Notes under the pieces: model-generated
What the model was told of the DNA's origin: nothing
Seen by the model: only the letters and a program-made list of their open reading frames with translations
The model's database searches: none
From: Trichobilharzia regenti
Lineage: Eukaryota; Platyhelminthes; Trematoda; Strigeidida; Schistosomatidae
DNA length: 64,000 bases
Direction: 5' to 3'
Assembly (NCBI GenBank): GCA_944472135.2
Contig: OX235268.1
Location: 10,794,589-10,858,588, forward strand
Program-made: the position numbers and the translations under genes
Shown: one piece after another, positions 1-12,266 of the stretch
How positions within the stretch are numbered: position 1 is the first letter of the stretch
Layout: each line of letters opens with the position of its first letter

Positions 1-321
1 GCAGGTTCCAGTCTCAGAAATGGCATGAATTTCTTAAAGACAACATAGAAGCGAGTGCCATGAAACAAAGTGTCCACGTTTAGGACCTCCTGTTGCCTCC
101 AGTCTTCTAACAACGAGAAATCCTTAAACACTATGGAATTCCATACGGTTTCCAAGTATTTCTGCTGAAATAAGAGCTGACAAAATGTACAATGAAATAT
201 CCACGCTCACCTTCAATCTGATCTGATAATAAAAACGTTTTGGTAGAATTTAAAGGTTGTGAGAGATTCTAGCAGCAAAAGGAAGCAGCGAAATTAAATT
301 TGTCACAATTAAGTTTAATTC

Positions 322-470
322 ATTTACCTCGCTAAACCAGAAATAATGCTGGTAAAGAGGAAAGGTTGGGCATGGGGCTAGCAACTCCATCCTGTAAAAT
401 AGACACTGCTGCGAGAACTTCAAGCCACTAGCTTGAAGCCCTATGTTCCACTGGGAAACGTGAAGGAAAA
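322..470 (+). mobile_element. SINE-like retroposon (family A), headless copy
   Basis: This is a short non-autonomous retroposon. It carries the block GGGCATGGGGCTAGCAA near position 370 and ends with GCTTGAAGCCCTATGTTCC followed by an A-rich tail. The same organisation recurs on the minus strand at 15298-15452 and on the plus strand at 50754-50975, where a tRNA-like head precedes it; that head is missing here. The 3' end closely resembles the 3' end of the RTE copies in this window (for example near 38351-38383), and the GGGGCTAGCAA block resembles the RTE 5' region near 8595-8625. Mobilisation by RTE proteins is inferred from these shared ends. No target-site duplication was found. Confidence 0.65.
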
Positions 471-480
471 AAGTTTAATT

Positions 481-2650
481 CCACGATTATGACGGGGAGT
501 GGGAGGAATTAACGTCTTCACACCATTTTGAGTATTTGTTTAGTTATTCGCCCTTCGTATCAAAACTTCATTCTTTACAGATCAAATCTTGCCTCAGGTG
601 CAAGAATATCTGGCGTCACTCTATTCAGCTCTCAATGAGGGTGGACCCAACTAATAAATACATGAGCCTCTAAAAGGAACTGAAATGCATACTAAGTTTT
701 TTTCTCAGGAAGCTAAACGACGATCATATTGTGACAAACCTTTCAAAGAGATATTGTTTGATTTTGTGGTGAAATCTTTGCAATGAATCTATTTAGCAGA
801 CTAGTAACATTAGCGGTTTCACAGATGAGGCTAGTTGTTGAATTAAATTTAAGTCAACTGTTCAAATTACAGAAACAGTTACGAGTATTCTCATTTTTTC
901 CCACCTTGCAACTACCATTTACTGCGCCATCATATATGTCGTCTGTTTCTGTTTCATATAGTTGATTCCTTATGACAATTTTCATAAAACCAAGTTAAGT
1001 GGACAGAAGACCATGAGACAAATATTAGATTGTTCGCAAATGTCACTCCTAAATACCGTCTCGTTCATGAGAGTGCCACAGAGTAACCATTCTAAACATT
1101 TTCCCTCCATTAGTATAAATGTCATTCAGAATGTCTAAGTTGCATTCTGGAAAATAAAATGGACAAAATGCAGCCTAATCTCAAGAAACTCAATATTCAC
1201 AGTAAAACTTGCACTTACCGAAACGGTCTTAAGTATTCACAAGATTATGAATTTCTTTATTATAGTGTAACCGTTAAACATTATGGAAATTTCTTATTCT
1301 GTCAAAATACTTAGCTTCACAGCGGACATCACTCCGCTTACACATTACTTACTATTATTTGAGTTAGATTGAGGGCAAAATATATTTATGCAAACTGTAT
1401 GTCAAGAAATTTACGACAGAAATCCAGGAGTTAAATGATCCTCTTGATTTGGTAGTCAGTTAGCCACAGTGTGATACGTGACACTGAAGTTAAGTATTTT
1501 CTCAAAATGATAATATCTTTGATGTACAACCACATTCTCGGGTTACCTAAATATTTATCCTGCCCCAGTTATCGTTATTTCTAGAAGTAATCACAATTTA
1601 CGGAATGTGTTTCCACTTTCTGAACGAAATTAACGATGCGACAGATTCTGTTCAGCGTGTATATCTCACAGAGCTCATACTATACAACATATAATTATTC
1701 AAAACTTTTTTCAAATAAATTAAAATCCAAAAACGCAAGGATGTGAAATCTCTTCACACTGATAACATTTCAATATTTACGTTTTTGAGCTAAAGTAAAA
1801 GTAACAGAATAAATCAAATGTCACAATACATGTTGAAATTTTTGAAGATGATTTTATTAGTCCAAACAAACTAATACGCTATTTGAACTTTGCATTCTCG
1901 ATCAACGAGTAATGGTTTCAATTGAAAAAAGTTTTGAAACTGACGATCACAAATTGTTTACATCATATTTTTAATGAATTGCAGCTGCATTGTAGGCAAC
2001 ACATGCAAATATTTGTTGACATTTATTAGGACACTCACGTAGTTAGGTTACTCACGTAGTTGAGAAACAATTGTCGGGCAGAAAAATCTGTCGTGATCAG
2101 TAGGGTTTATTCAGAGAGCAAGTATTTATTTGACCAAAGTAGTGTGTACGATGTGATTTCGTTGCGGTCTGTGGCAGACACTGCCGTCTAACCGCTTCAT
2201 GTGTGGTGTAAAAGATTTTGAAGCCAATAGAAAACTGTACTCATGCAAAGAATGGATTTGGATTTATGTGAGTTAGCACGAAAACCATTAAATATTTATT
2301 ATTATGTTATCATTTCCTTGGGTTTCTAGCGGATCATTTGTCTTCAGCAGAATACACTTTTCCTCCTGTTACCTGTAGTCTTTTGTGGCAAGCGCCCTGA
2401 TTGCCCATACACTGTCCTCTCCATCTCACTCTATCTCCTTCATGTCACACTGGGACCCACGCCAAACTGTTTCTTCCTAATACGGTTTCTACTCGATGGC
2501 ATGACGCGTGATGTCAAGGAAACGCCTCCTCAGAGTGTATTCAGTCTAACTGCACTTTATTCGGCATATTATATCGGAAGAAGTTTCTCTGTGAGTTCAT
2601 TTCCGGTTGCCCACAAATACTCAAAGCTGGTTTAAAATGATATTGTTGAC
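481..2650. other. Anonymous AT-rich DNA
   Basis: No coding region, RNA gene or recognisable repeat could be supported here. The only open frames are short, without codon bias or motifs. The sequence fits intergenic or intronic DNA. Confidence 0.5.
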
Positions 2651-2654
2651 AATT

Positions 2655-2846
2655 ATTTTTTTATTTTTTTATTTACAGCTTGATTCCACACTGTATTTTT
2701 GGTACAAGTATGGAATTTTCAGCATGGACATCGGTAGCCCAAATTTCGCAGGCCGACCATAGATATCAGGTGTGCGTCGGCAGGGGATCGAACCTCGGAC
2801 CATGTGCATGGTCGGCGAGAGTTCTAACCACTGTACCACCGACGCA
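2655..2846 (-). mobile_element. tRNA-Gly-like SINE (family B)
   Basis: On the minus strand the copy starts with a 74-nt tRNA-like head (2846 down to 2773). The head has a 7-bp acceptor-like pairing (GCGTCGG with CCGACGC), an A-box-like segment GGTGGTACAGTGG and a B box GGTTCGATCCC. The 5' half reads like a glycine tRNA, but the anticodon arm has become a palindrome (GACCATGCACATGGTC), so it is unlikely to act as a tRNA. A body of about 100 bp follows, then an A-rich tail of the form (ATAAAAA)n, read as T-rich on the plus strand at 2655-2676. A second copy lies at 19895-20092. The head probably serves as an RNA polymerase III promoter; that is family knowledge, not seen directly. Confidence 0.8.
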
Positions 2847-3189
2847 CCACCGACATTGTGATTCTGTGAAAAACAAAGACAAACTAAGTTGACTGTCGTG
2901 TTGACAATCGATAAAATGTTCTTTATGCTGAGTACAGTAGCTTTCCGGTCTTGCCATTCTGATCCTCGATGGCTTTGACATACGTCCAGAAAGACGATGA
3001 AAGCTCCTCAATTAAACCAAGGAGCTCAGAGAACACTATCAATTCCAATACGTACCACTTACTGCTGAAAAGACGCTGACTATAAAATTGAAGTTGACCT
3101 CGTTTGAATTTCTCTGTGTGATGGTGGTTGATACTTACTGTTGTCGGTCTTTATGCAATCTCATCACCGCGTTATTCATGGTTATCTAG

Positions 3190-3890
3190 AATCCCCTTTC
3201 GCTTCCACCTGCATTTTCCGTTAGCTTGTCGGCTTTGACGTAAAGAAAATCTAGTTAATGAGATACTGGAGACAAACCGTCTATGAAGCGCCCAAACGCT
3301 TACAGTTATCATCAGTAATACTGACTTGTCACACCCTACTATCTGTCGCATGTTCTAGTCCACCAGAATCAGGGATAACTTTACCTATAGTAATCAGCCT
3401 TCTCTTACCCCCATCATCGAACACTTCCACGACTTTTCTGTTGTGAATCACTTTACAAGTACCATCGTCGTATGCCTGTCAATTTAGTTTGTTAAAGTTT
3501 TGTAACAGAGGTCGCAGTGTCGAAACAATTTCTAAGTTCCCTTGAATTCAATTCAGCTTAAGGCTGTTTAAAAAACAATGAAATTGAAGTTAACATTTGA
3601 CTGCTGTTATAGGCACTGTTCCATGATGATCCGTAGCGTCCTGATTTGATGAAGCTACGAGTCTTACTTCTTCATACAGAGCATGAATTAGTCTCTTCAA
3701 GGTGAAGCTAATTAATTTTGTCTGCAATCACTATGTACCTTTTCTTCTCTCCAAGCATTTGCAGTGATGGCATGGCCACATTTGCGGCAGTCTCTGAATC
3801 AATTTGTACTGTTTTAGGAAAAATCCCCTCTGGTACTCCTTCCTACTTGGACTTCAGTAGCTCTTCTTTGGGAAGACTTTAGTTTCTAAT
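3190..3890 (-). pseudogene. Decayed RTE reverse-transcriptase fragment
   Basis: On the minus strand, scattered pieces match the reverse transcriptase of the better copy at 26325-27875. They are LHQIRTLRIIMEQCL near 3640-3600 (compare RIATLRIIIEQSL) and CKVIHNRKVVEVF near 3440-3400 (compare CQVIHNGKVTESF). A region near 3830-3740 matches the segment before the catalytic palm. Frames shift repeatedly and stops intervene, so no protein can be made. The conserved FADD block is not recognisable. This is an old, 5'-truncated or internally deleted copy. Its limits are approximate. Confidence 0.6.
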
Positions 3891-4335
3891 CCCCTGTATG
3901 TAGCTACTTTTCTTTCCTTCTCAACATGCAACCTGATTAACTGATTTAATTTTAAGCTTCTCTTAAAGTTTTCCGTCCGGTCCATCCCATGTCACACTAT
4001 TCGTCCATACTCAATTGATCATCAAATGTCTTGTTTCTTATTTCTTCTTGAGGCAGACGCACAGGTTCACTTCAACATCACCTGCGGCGATTTCTAGTGT
4101 CTTCCATACATGTTTTTCTGGTGATGCTGCATGACATATCCGACCTTGCACCGAAGGCTTTCATGAAAATTTCATTGTTCCACTCAGTAGCCAGGCTGTC
4201 ACGTCATTGCCGAGGATTTTCAGACATTTTTTCCATGAGACAAATGGTACGTCTACAAGGTTTCTCGGGAAAAAACATTGAGAGATCTGTGACAACCACA
4301 ATCAGATCTGGAATACTATATGAATATTATGACAA

Positions 4336-6416
4336 TCAATTTATCTTTAGAAATAAAGCCATGTGATTCTGATCAATACGAACAACCAATACTTCAGCAC
4401 CCTAATTTTGCTTTGTCAACTCACATTCTAGCCAGTGAATTCTTTGGATCAGTTAGAAGTATTATCTTAGAGCAGAGAAGGCGTTCATGGAGAATATATG
4501 TGATAGAGACTGATTACAACACTATTACACTAGCATTTCTCTCAACCCTAATGCAACTGATCCATAAATAATTACAAAAATATCGAATAAGTATCTTACA
4601 TTCTTCTGAATGGATATAATCAGAATAAAATTCATTTTTTAAACTCAGCCATAACGTATCATCGAAATGACAAATGCCCTAAACACTTTAGGAAATTAGA
4701 AATGGTAAGCAAAATGTCTGTAAAAAGTTGACGTTAATGACTTTATTACCAAACTCAGAAGAGAAAACAGTAATACCACCAAGATATTGACGATATTGAA
4801 GTCTAGAATTGTATTCAAGGTACATATATTCATTGTACAGTCTACTTTTCTGCGTATGAAGTGGAACTCCGTATACGTATTTTAAGGGATTCACCAATGC
4901 AAATTAATACCAGAATATGACGACTTCCAAAGGCTTATTTTGGCCCTCTACACCATAATGAGTCTTTAAAAGAAGTTAGGTGAGCAGAAATGATTACGTG
5001 TCCATTGTAACAGTCCTTACCTCCGTAATCGACAGCTGCAAACAGTAAAATCATTGGCAGATTGGATAGAGAAATTAGAAAAACGTATTAATAATTATTT
5101 TATGAAAAATGCCATTGCTATTTAAATAACCGGAAGATAAATATGCAGTAAACTGTGTGCAAACTAAGATTCAGTGGTCACGTTTTTTGAGAATTTCACT
5201 AAGCTGAAGTATGTTACGGCCGCCAGGAATAGATTTCATTTCCATAATCGGAAATTATTATCATTCTAAGATTATCTCAATTTATCTTTAGAAATAAAGC
5301 CATGTGATTCTGATCAATACGAACAACCAATACTTCAGCACCCTAATTTTGCTTTGTCAACTCACATTCTAGCCAGTGAATTCTTTGGATCAGTTGGAAG
5401 TATTATCCCGTGTCCCGTTATAACAGTACATATTCAGCCAATGTGGTGTCTACGAAACAGGCAGAATGATATTTATTGACCCAGACTTACAAATCTAACG
5501 CAGAATCAGCTTTCTTTCCCGAATCAAAGTGAAAGTGAATTTTATAGGTACGCATAGAAATTGTCACACTAGCCAGTTTATGGTTTCGGTCAGTGGATGA
5601 CATTTACGATATGTAGAATGCTTCAAGAGGCTACATCTTGTGACTCGACAGCGTCAACATGGCTTATGGGACTACATATAATTCCATCTTTACATGATTC
5701 TCCTTTCATAATCAGCTACATAAATGCTGATGAAACATAAGGAATTTGTCAGCTCCATTGTCCAGTCTGTTGCACATAACTCAGAAATGCTTATCTGGAA
5801 GCCACAATGCCTTTCATTATGAAACTGACTTTGTTCTATTACACCTCATCAACTTAAATATATCTTGAGCAGACACTGGAACATCCTTGAAAATCATGAT
5901 CAGGTGCCAGCGCGATGTGTGGTATACCTACACTATATTTCTGACAAAAGAAAAATCAAGCTGATTCACAGATAAGGTTCACTAAATACTACGATTTTCA
6001 TCAACATATTTCGGTTTAAGATTTTAAAGCGAATTTAGTGGTAACATATGTCCTGCTACCTCAAGTTCGTCATTATGATGAGGATACCAATCAAGGGGTC
6101 AGTGAACAATGCACTGTCAGTGACTAATTAATTGATTTATCACATGCGAATATGAGTCCTTACTTATTGCACTTTTAGCTGGAAACAGTTGGATGATTTG
6201 CAGATTGGATAGAGAAATTAGAAAAACCTATTAATAAGTATTTCATGAAAAATGCCATTGCTATTTAAATAACCGAAATATGAATATGCAGTTGATTGTG
6301 TGCGAACTGAGATTTAGTGGCCACGTTTTTCGAAAATTTCACTCAGCTGAAGCATGTTACGGTCACCAGGAATAGATTTCATTTCTATAATCGGAAATTA
6401 CTTTCATTCTAAGGTA
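4336..6416. repeat. Old tandem duplication, about 0.94 and 1.14 kb per copy
   Basis: Two separate blocks recur in the same order. Block A, 4336-4469, returns nearly identical at 5278-5407. Block B, about 5054-5277, returns at about 6195-6416 with moderate divergence. The order A-B-A'-B' indicates a head-to-tail duplication of one unit. The two copies have different lengths and the middle parts no longer align by eye, so an insertion or deletion of about 200 bp is likely. No coding capacity is visible. It could be the start of a dispersed tandem repeat, or part of a repeat family not recognised here. Confidence 0.7.
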
Positions 6417-6429
6417 ATCTTGAATAGAA

Positions 6430-7190
6430 AATATGATGAATACAGTTTGTTTGACCAGTGCAATATCCAAAGTCTCTCAAGGTTTCGGCAGTCATTTGTT
6501 TATCATGTAATACTTGGAAGTCTGAATATGTAGTGCTGTTCAAAGCAGACCACATAGTTCCCGCGAGACCGTACTAGTTGACGTGAGTAATACTTACATA
6601 CACCTATCGAAGTGTAATCACGTTCCTTCAACCTTTCGAAAAATTCGGTGTTTACAAAGTTTACTATTCATCTTATCCAATTACTCATTCTGATTCCTTA
6701 TCGCTTCTATCAAATGCTTTTAAGGATAAATAGTCACTACATTGTTTATTTCTTTGAAGTTCACCCTACACATTTTTGATAAAAGTCTAACTTAATTTGG
6801 CTTTGTACTCGAATATCCATAGCAACATATAACTCAAGTTGCATTTAAACTTCAAACTTCTCTTGGTAAAGGTATCAACTATTCATTATCCGTGAACAGA
6901 TTTTTGAAGTCAAGTCACTGAATGGTTCTCAACTACACCTGAAGACAACAGAATTCATGAGTGTATCATGTGTGTCTACAGCACACTCGTGTAGCCACTT
7001 TCTTTACCTTGCCAGTCGCTAAATGGATGTGACAATCTGACAACACCAGTTGTTACTGCTTCAATTGTCGCATTGTTTCTCCATTTCCGTCTTCAAATAT
7101 TTTCACAATTGTAATTTGAACACTCATTTACACGCTATTTAATTTGTTTATTTTTTCGAATTTTCTGCATTATGCACATTTTTGTTTAAT
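6430..7190. other. Anonymous AT-rich DNA
   Basis: Nothing recognisable lies between the tandem duplication and the RTE element that starts near 7195. Confidence 0.45.
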
Positions 7191-7194
7191 TTTT

Positions 7195-8630
7195 ACAAGT
7201 AAGGCTACTTGAAGTGTTCAGCCCAGTGTTTTTTTTTGCTCTACTTCTTTGGTGATTGACTTTCCATTGTCATCCTTTACTTGCCTAATCTGTGTCGAAC
7301 TTTTGCCCGATAGGTGCCTAGTTGTTTGGTAGAGTGTGGCAAGGTCTCCTTTACCTGCAGCTTGTTCTGCTTCGTTTGCCATGGTTTCATAGTATTTTTT
7401 TGTGTTCCCTGGTACTATTCCTCACTCTTTTGTTTGGCGTATTGTAGCTTGCATTCAACTCCTGTTTTTGTTGCTCGTCAGTGCACTGGATAATCTTTTG
7501 TTTCACTGTCCTTCTCTCTTCTATTAGTTTTCAAGTGTCCGTAGTGAGCCACTGTTTGTCCTGTCTCTTTTTTCTGCCTAGAATTTCTATGCAGGTTTGG
7601 CTCCACACCGTTTTCAAGTTGTTCCAGTGCTTTTCAACGCCGACCTCTTCGCTAGTGTTGATTTGTGTCTCGGCTTTGTCCTTTATGCTTGCAATGAAGA
7701 TGTCCTTTGTAGCCTGGTCCTTCAGCTTTTGAGTGTTGAACTTGGCTTGTGGTCTATCTGCAGCTCCTGATTCCCTGAAAGCTTTTAATTTGATTTGGAT
7801 TGTCCCTTGTACGAGATAGTGGTCTGAGCCAACGTCTGCTCCTCTTCTTGCTTTTGTGTCCAGTAGGCTGCGCCTCCACTTCCTTGAGATTGAGATGAAG
7901 TCGATTTGGTTTTTGGTTTGCCCGTCTGGTGACACCCATGTATCTTTGTGGATATCTTTGTGTTTGTATACACTGCCACCAATCACTAGTTCGTTGAAGG
8001 CTCAGAATTCGGCGAAGAGTTCTCCATTTTCATTCATTTCTCCGAGAGCTCCTCTACCCATGATGAGTTCTCTTCCTGTGTTGTCTGGTCCCAGTTTGGC
8101 GTTCATGTCTCCCATTAGTATTTTAATGTCACCAGCTGGAGTATTATCCATTGTTGCCTGTAGTTGCCTGTAGAATTCTTTTTTCTTTTCGAGGTCTGCG
8201 TTGTTTGTGGGTGCACAGCATTGTATAATTGACACTTTCCTTCTTTTGGAGTTGAATCTGGAGGTCATTATCCTGGACGAGATTGCCTCCCATTGCATCA
8301 TGACCTTTGTTGCCGTTGGTGACATCATGATAGCCACTCCCTCGGTGTGCGTGTGGTTATCTTCTGGGTAACGGGAGTAGATCACTGACCCACCCATTGA
8401 CAATTTGGTGAGTCCACTCCCATTCCATCTGCTTTCACATATTCCTAGCACTTGTATTCCGTATCTTTTCATCTCGTTGGCGATCTGGGCAGCTTTGCCA
8501 ATCTCGTACATGGTGTGGACGTTCCATGTCCCTACATAGACTTGTTCTTTTGGCGCAAAGTGATTCATCGTGCTGAAGTTTCTGTAGCAACTTCATTTAC
8601 AGCCGAGGGGTTGCTAGCCTCACGCCTGAG
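7195..8630 (-). mobile_element. RTE-clade non-LTR retrotransposon, 5' half only
   Basis: Read on the minus strand, this holds a 5' leader (about 8630-8569), a nearly intact APE-type endonuclease (8568 to about 7800) and the linker toward the reverse transcriptase. The linker ends in a KSITKEVEQ-like stretch near 7210. The reverse transcriptase and 3' end are absent, so the copy stops at about 7195. This is unusual, because target-primed insertion normally truncates the 5' end. The leader carries the GGCTAGCAACCCC motif shared with SINE family A. The copy is younger than most others in the window, judging from its single clear nonsense change over most of the endonuclease. Confidence 0.85.
7531..8568 (-). 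pseudogene. RTE endonuclease (APE-like) reading frame, one nonsense codon
   Basis: The encoded protein would nick the target DNA for retrotransposition. It starts MNHFAPKEQVYVGTWNVHTM. Visible APE-family motifs are GTWNVHTM (N-terminal Asn block), ICESRWNG (catalytic Glu region), MGDMNA (D-x-N block), KNQIDFISIS and GADVGSDHYLV (SDH block with the catalytic His). The frame runs from 8568 to a TGA at 8002-8004 and continues in register below it, as AFNELVIGGSVYKHKDIHKD, down to 7531. In related copies this place appears to be occupied by a cysteine, so a single substitution probably created the stop. After 7531 the linker is frameshifted. The residues seen are those of the family; activity is not expected because of the stop and the missing reverse transcriptase. 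Confidence 0.85.
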
Positions 8631-9169
8631 AAAGGAAATGTTACATTGCTCAATTGTATTTGTTTTCGATTCAGAAATATGAGTAATGTTGCTACTTATC
8701 ATATATCAGGGTGACTCTGTATTTTTCGGTCTGTCTAAATCCAACAATTTATTTGTACCCAATGTGAGTCTGAACATTAGTCTAATGTTTCTTTTCGACG
8801 AAACAGACAACGACGTCAGTTGGTGCACCAAAAGTGATCAGTTAAATTCATTAGCGTAACTAAACTTACTGTCTGCTTTACCTTTTTTGGAACAATTAAC
8901 AATTTGACAGATATTGAAATGGTGAGCATATTCACTATACGTCATTATCTGTATTGTCATGAACGAGAACTATTTTTATCATACGGTCACTATGGTTTCT
9001 ATGAATGTGTCTTTGACACTGCATACTTATTATTATTATTAGACGTGAGCACAGTGAACGTTTGTGTAATGCTGGTTAGTAGTACAGGAGTGCCTCAAAT
9101 GCAAATTGCTACATTTCGAAGACAGAACCCATGCATGTGTACATATATATACATATTATTATATCCTTT

Positions 9170-9907
9170 AATTCCTAGAGGAACTTCAGCTGCGCGTCTC
9201 CATCGCCTTCGGTTTTCGGCCAACGTTTTCACCCCGCTCCAAGTCTGCCCACATGTTTTCATCTCCCCTCCACATGACCTCCTTCAAGTCATCCTCGCTT
9301 TGACGACCAACCCGCTGCTTCCCTTTCGGGTTCCACTCGAGCGGTGACTTGTCTAGTGATGTCACTTGATGGTTTCCTCCGATTATGGCCAGCCAATCCA
9401 TCTCCAATTCTTCCTGCCTATTTGTTTCACAATATCTCCCTAGTTGGTTCGCTGATTGCCAGAGATCCCTGTTGTCGATCTTTTCTGGCCGGCCATCTGA
9501 TCTTGAGTAGTATTGAGCGAAGACAACTGTTATTGAAGGTCTGAAGTTTGTTTGAGATGCTCTTTATGACTCGTCAAGTCTCTGATCCATATAGCAAGTA
9601 GGACGGAATTCACATTGAAGTTGAAAATCCGGATCTTATTTTTGATGCTGAGTGATGTTGACCTTTACAGATACTTGAGAGTAATGAAAGCCTGTATTGC
9701 TTTTCCGATTCTGACTTCTATGTCCTCGTCAGCTCCGTCCGCCTGTAGTTGAAACGATGCTTTCCAGGTCGGTTGGAGAAGGAGGTTGTTTCTTTCAGGT
9801 TCCTCCCATTTATGCTGATTGTCGTCTGTTGTTGTTGCTGTTGTTGTTGGCCAGGAATCTTCATCACCTCTGTTTTATCTATGTTCACATGATGCATCTC
9901 AAGGGAT
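9170..9907 (-). mobile_element. RTE retrotransposon 3' end, 5'-truncated
   Basis: On the minus strand this copy begins within the C-terminal part of the reverse transcriptase (a segment matching EVMKIPVQRKQ near 9880-9840). It continues to the C-terminal domain, where EWNPKGKQRVGRQSEDDLK and KPKAMETRS (9407-9186) are in frame. The 3' end is GAAGTTCCTCTAGGAATTAA followed by an ATAATA-type tail, read as TATTATTATA near 9155-9165. Several frameshifts interrupt the middle. A (CAA)n expansion near 9830-9850 encodes a glutamine run not present in the copy at 26.9 kb. It lies in the same orientation as the endonuclease half at 7195-8630, but on the wrong side to be its continuation. Confidence 0.8.
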
Positions 9908-9909
9908 GG

Positions 9910-11590
9910 GTAAATTATTATTGTAGGGTCAAAAATTATAAACTACATGTATTCTGAATGTCTCTGAAGAAAAATCACTAACATATGTGTACCTGAAATG
10001 GTACATAGAGTAAAATTTCTATCTACAGATGACCTACGTTTCTTAATTCAGAGGAAAAGTGGTGATTAGTCATCAATATTCTGATATTTACGATCCTTGT
10101 TGATATAGAGTTAGTGATTCACACTACTATGGAAAATGACTTACATCCTCTTGATATTGCATGAACTATGGACAAATATATACGTATATAACTTATTAAT
10201 TGCATTCACTTTTGTATTGTAAGGCAGTTAAACTGCAATCATCAGACACATGAAAGGTTGTATCTATTAAGACTTCCATTTGTTGAAAATGATGCGTGAA
10301 ATTTTTCTATGTATTTATTTTGTATTGACATTACATTTTTCATCGTTTTCTTCTGAAACCGCAAGACAATTTTAGGTTATCCACAGATCTTGAAACCTTG
10401 TTTGCGTTTACTCTGTATTCAAACTTCATTCAACCTAATAAACAACATTCAAAGTTCCTTCATATTTCTTCTTATCAAAGTCATCGAAAAACGTTCAGCT
10501 TAGCGCACAGATAGTAAACACTCACTAGTATCCAAATTTTCACCTTTTTAATAAAAACGTATGACAATAAACATATAAAGAAGTCACTATTTGCAAATTA
10601 AAAGATACAAATCGTATGCAACTTAAATCACTTGGAAGGAAGACGATACAATGCAACCAAGTCGTTTTATATGATTTCTACAGTAAAAACCTATCAGTAA
10701 ATATTTCCCCTCATGGAATTACACTGTACCACAGTGCACAAGGTTTATTCTTATATCAGTAAATATTTATATTTGACCTCTCAATTACTAGTCAAAATGA
10801 GTAGATAACATTATTATGAATCACTTTTAAAATCTACGTTGGGTGGGAAACCAGAACTCCAAGTGATGACACCTTTTAACGACACATAATTATTCTGGGC
10901 AATATCCATCATCCACCTGAAATTCGCAACTAGGCAAATTGCTCAGTTTAATTCGCTAATGACTTAAATAATAACCTTATTGAAGCGCCTAGTTTTCTAA
11001 AATGAAGCAGGAGACTCAGTTTATACAATCATAGTTGTTTCAGAGAACGATATAGGCTTCACAGCACACAAATAATCTCATAACAAGGTTATTCGATTTA
11101 GGAACTTACGTGCTATTAATCAACAGTTAAAGGTGTTTAGAATGCAAAGAGAATAATAATCTCAAGGAACCACTTATTATATTTCAACAATGCATTACAG
11201 TAGTGGCCCTAATTAAGAATTTTTCATTCTCATCAACACGTGTCTCAAATAAGAAGCTGAATGATGAGAATTTCAAATGATCAAGATTTTTCCAAAGTAG
11301 ATTCAGAGAAGGCGTTAATTTTTGTGAATTCTCATTCAGCACCTACTACTACAACCAAGAGAACAAATCGCGATTTTCACGCTACAAAGTCATATTAACA
11401 AAAGACGATTACGTACTAATTTGACGTGGATCTGCAGTGTACAATATAAAAGAGAAAAATAAAGACTTGAAGATAATCACTTCTAAATCGATAAAAATAA
11501 TCATCTTTTTATGCTAATAGTTATTTTTTTGCAATGATAAAACAGTGCAGGATTTCATCTTACCTGACCAAGTCTTTCAAGTGACGTTTA
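9910..11590. other. Anonymous AT-rich DNA
   Basis: No gene or repeat was recognised. Open frames are absent or very short on both strands. Confidence 0.5.
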
Positions 11591-11766
11591 ATCCGATGAT
11601 AAGATGACTTTTGTAGAGATATTTCATGGGCACCCAGTACCCTCTGAAATCACCACAACACGACGCTACCGAACAAGAACGACATTCGCAATTATACAAC
11701 ATGAGACACCTTAAAACAATGAGAGTCAAGAAAATCAGAAGAAGATGAACAAGAATGCAGCGAGAT

Positions 11767-12266
11767 TGAATTGAATTTTTGATTTTCCCGTCGATTGATT
11801 GGACCGAAGTGCTCGGTCTCAGGTTGACATGTCGGCTTCTTGTGCAGATGCTTCGACGATGTCTGGGGATTTGATTTGTATACAATTGGTGGATGGTGGC
11901 TAGCAGTGGAATCCAGGATGCGCATTTCGTCCTATTTGGGACTCGTCAGCTAACTGGATGTACCTGCATTTCTCAGTGAGTGATAATGTTCCCACCGAGG
12001 CTCGAACCCAGTACCCATAGTTTCAAACACCAAAGCGTTATCCACTAGACCACTTGGGCCACGAGAGCCACCTCTTGTGCAACGGGTTATATTAATTATT
12101 GAATTGAATTTTTGATTTTCCCGTCGATTGACTGGACCGAAGTGCTTGGTGGGAACATCATCACTCACTGAGAAATGCAGGTACATCCAGCTGACGAGTC
12201 CCAATTAGGACGAAATGCGCTTTATCCTGGATTCCACTGCTAGCCACCATCCACCAATTGTATACT
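11767..12266. mobile_element. Head-to-head SINE dimer (family C) with target-site duplication
   Basis: This 500-bp unit is flanked by the 13-bp direct repeat AATGCAGCGAGAT at 11754-11766 and 12267-12279. Inside, 11876-11989 is an inverted copy of 12150-12266 (SINE body, about 115 bp per arm). The two bodies point outward. The left body, on the minus strand, has a tRNA-like head at 12062-11990. The right body, on the plus strand, is headed instead by a 47-bp segment (12099-12149) that is also present at the left end (11769-11815) in the same direction. The duplication encloses the whole unit, so the dimer was inserted once rather than assembled in place. Confidence 0.8.
11990..12062 (-). other. 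tRNA-like SINE head
   Basis: On the minus strand the segment carries an A-box-like run GGTCTAGTGGATAACGC and a B box GGGTTCGAGCC at tRNA spacing, about 73 nt in all. The acceptor ends do not form a clean 7-bp stem, so it is a tRNA-derived promoter module rather than a functional tRNA. Confidence 0.7.

Noticed and set aside
2773..2846. Functional glycine tRNA gene
   Set aside because: The anticodon arm is a palindrome without a proper 7-nt loop, and the same head occurs in other SINE copies with A-rich tails.
8904..9347. 147-codon plus-strand open frame
   Set aside because: Its second half is the antisense of the RTE C-terminal domain at 9170-9407, and its first half has no recognisable feature.
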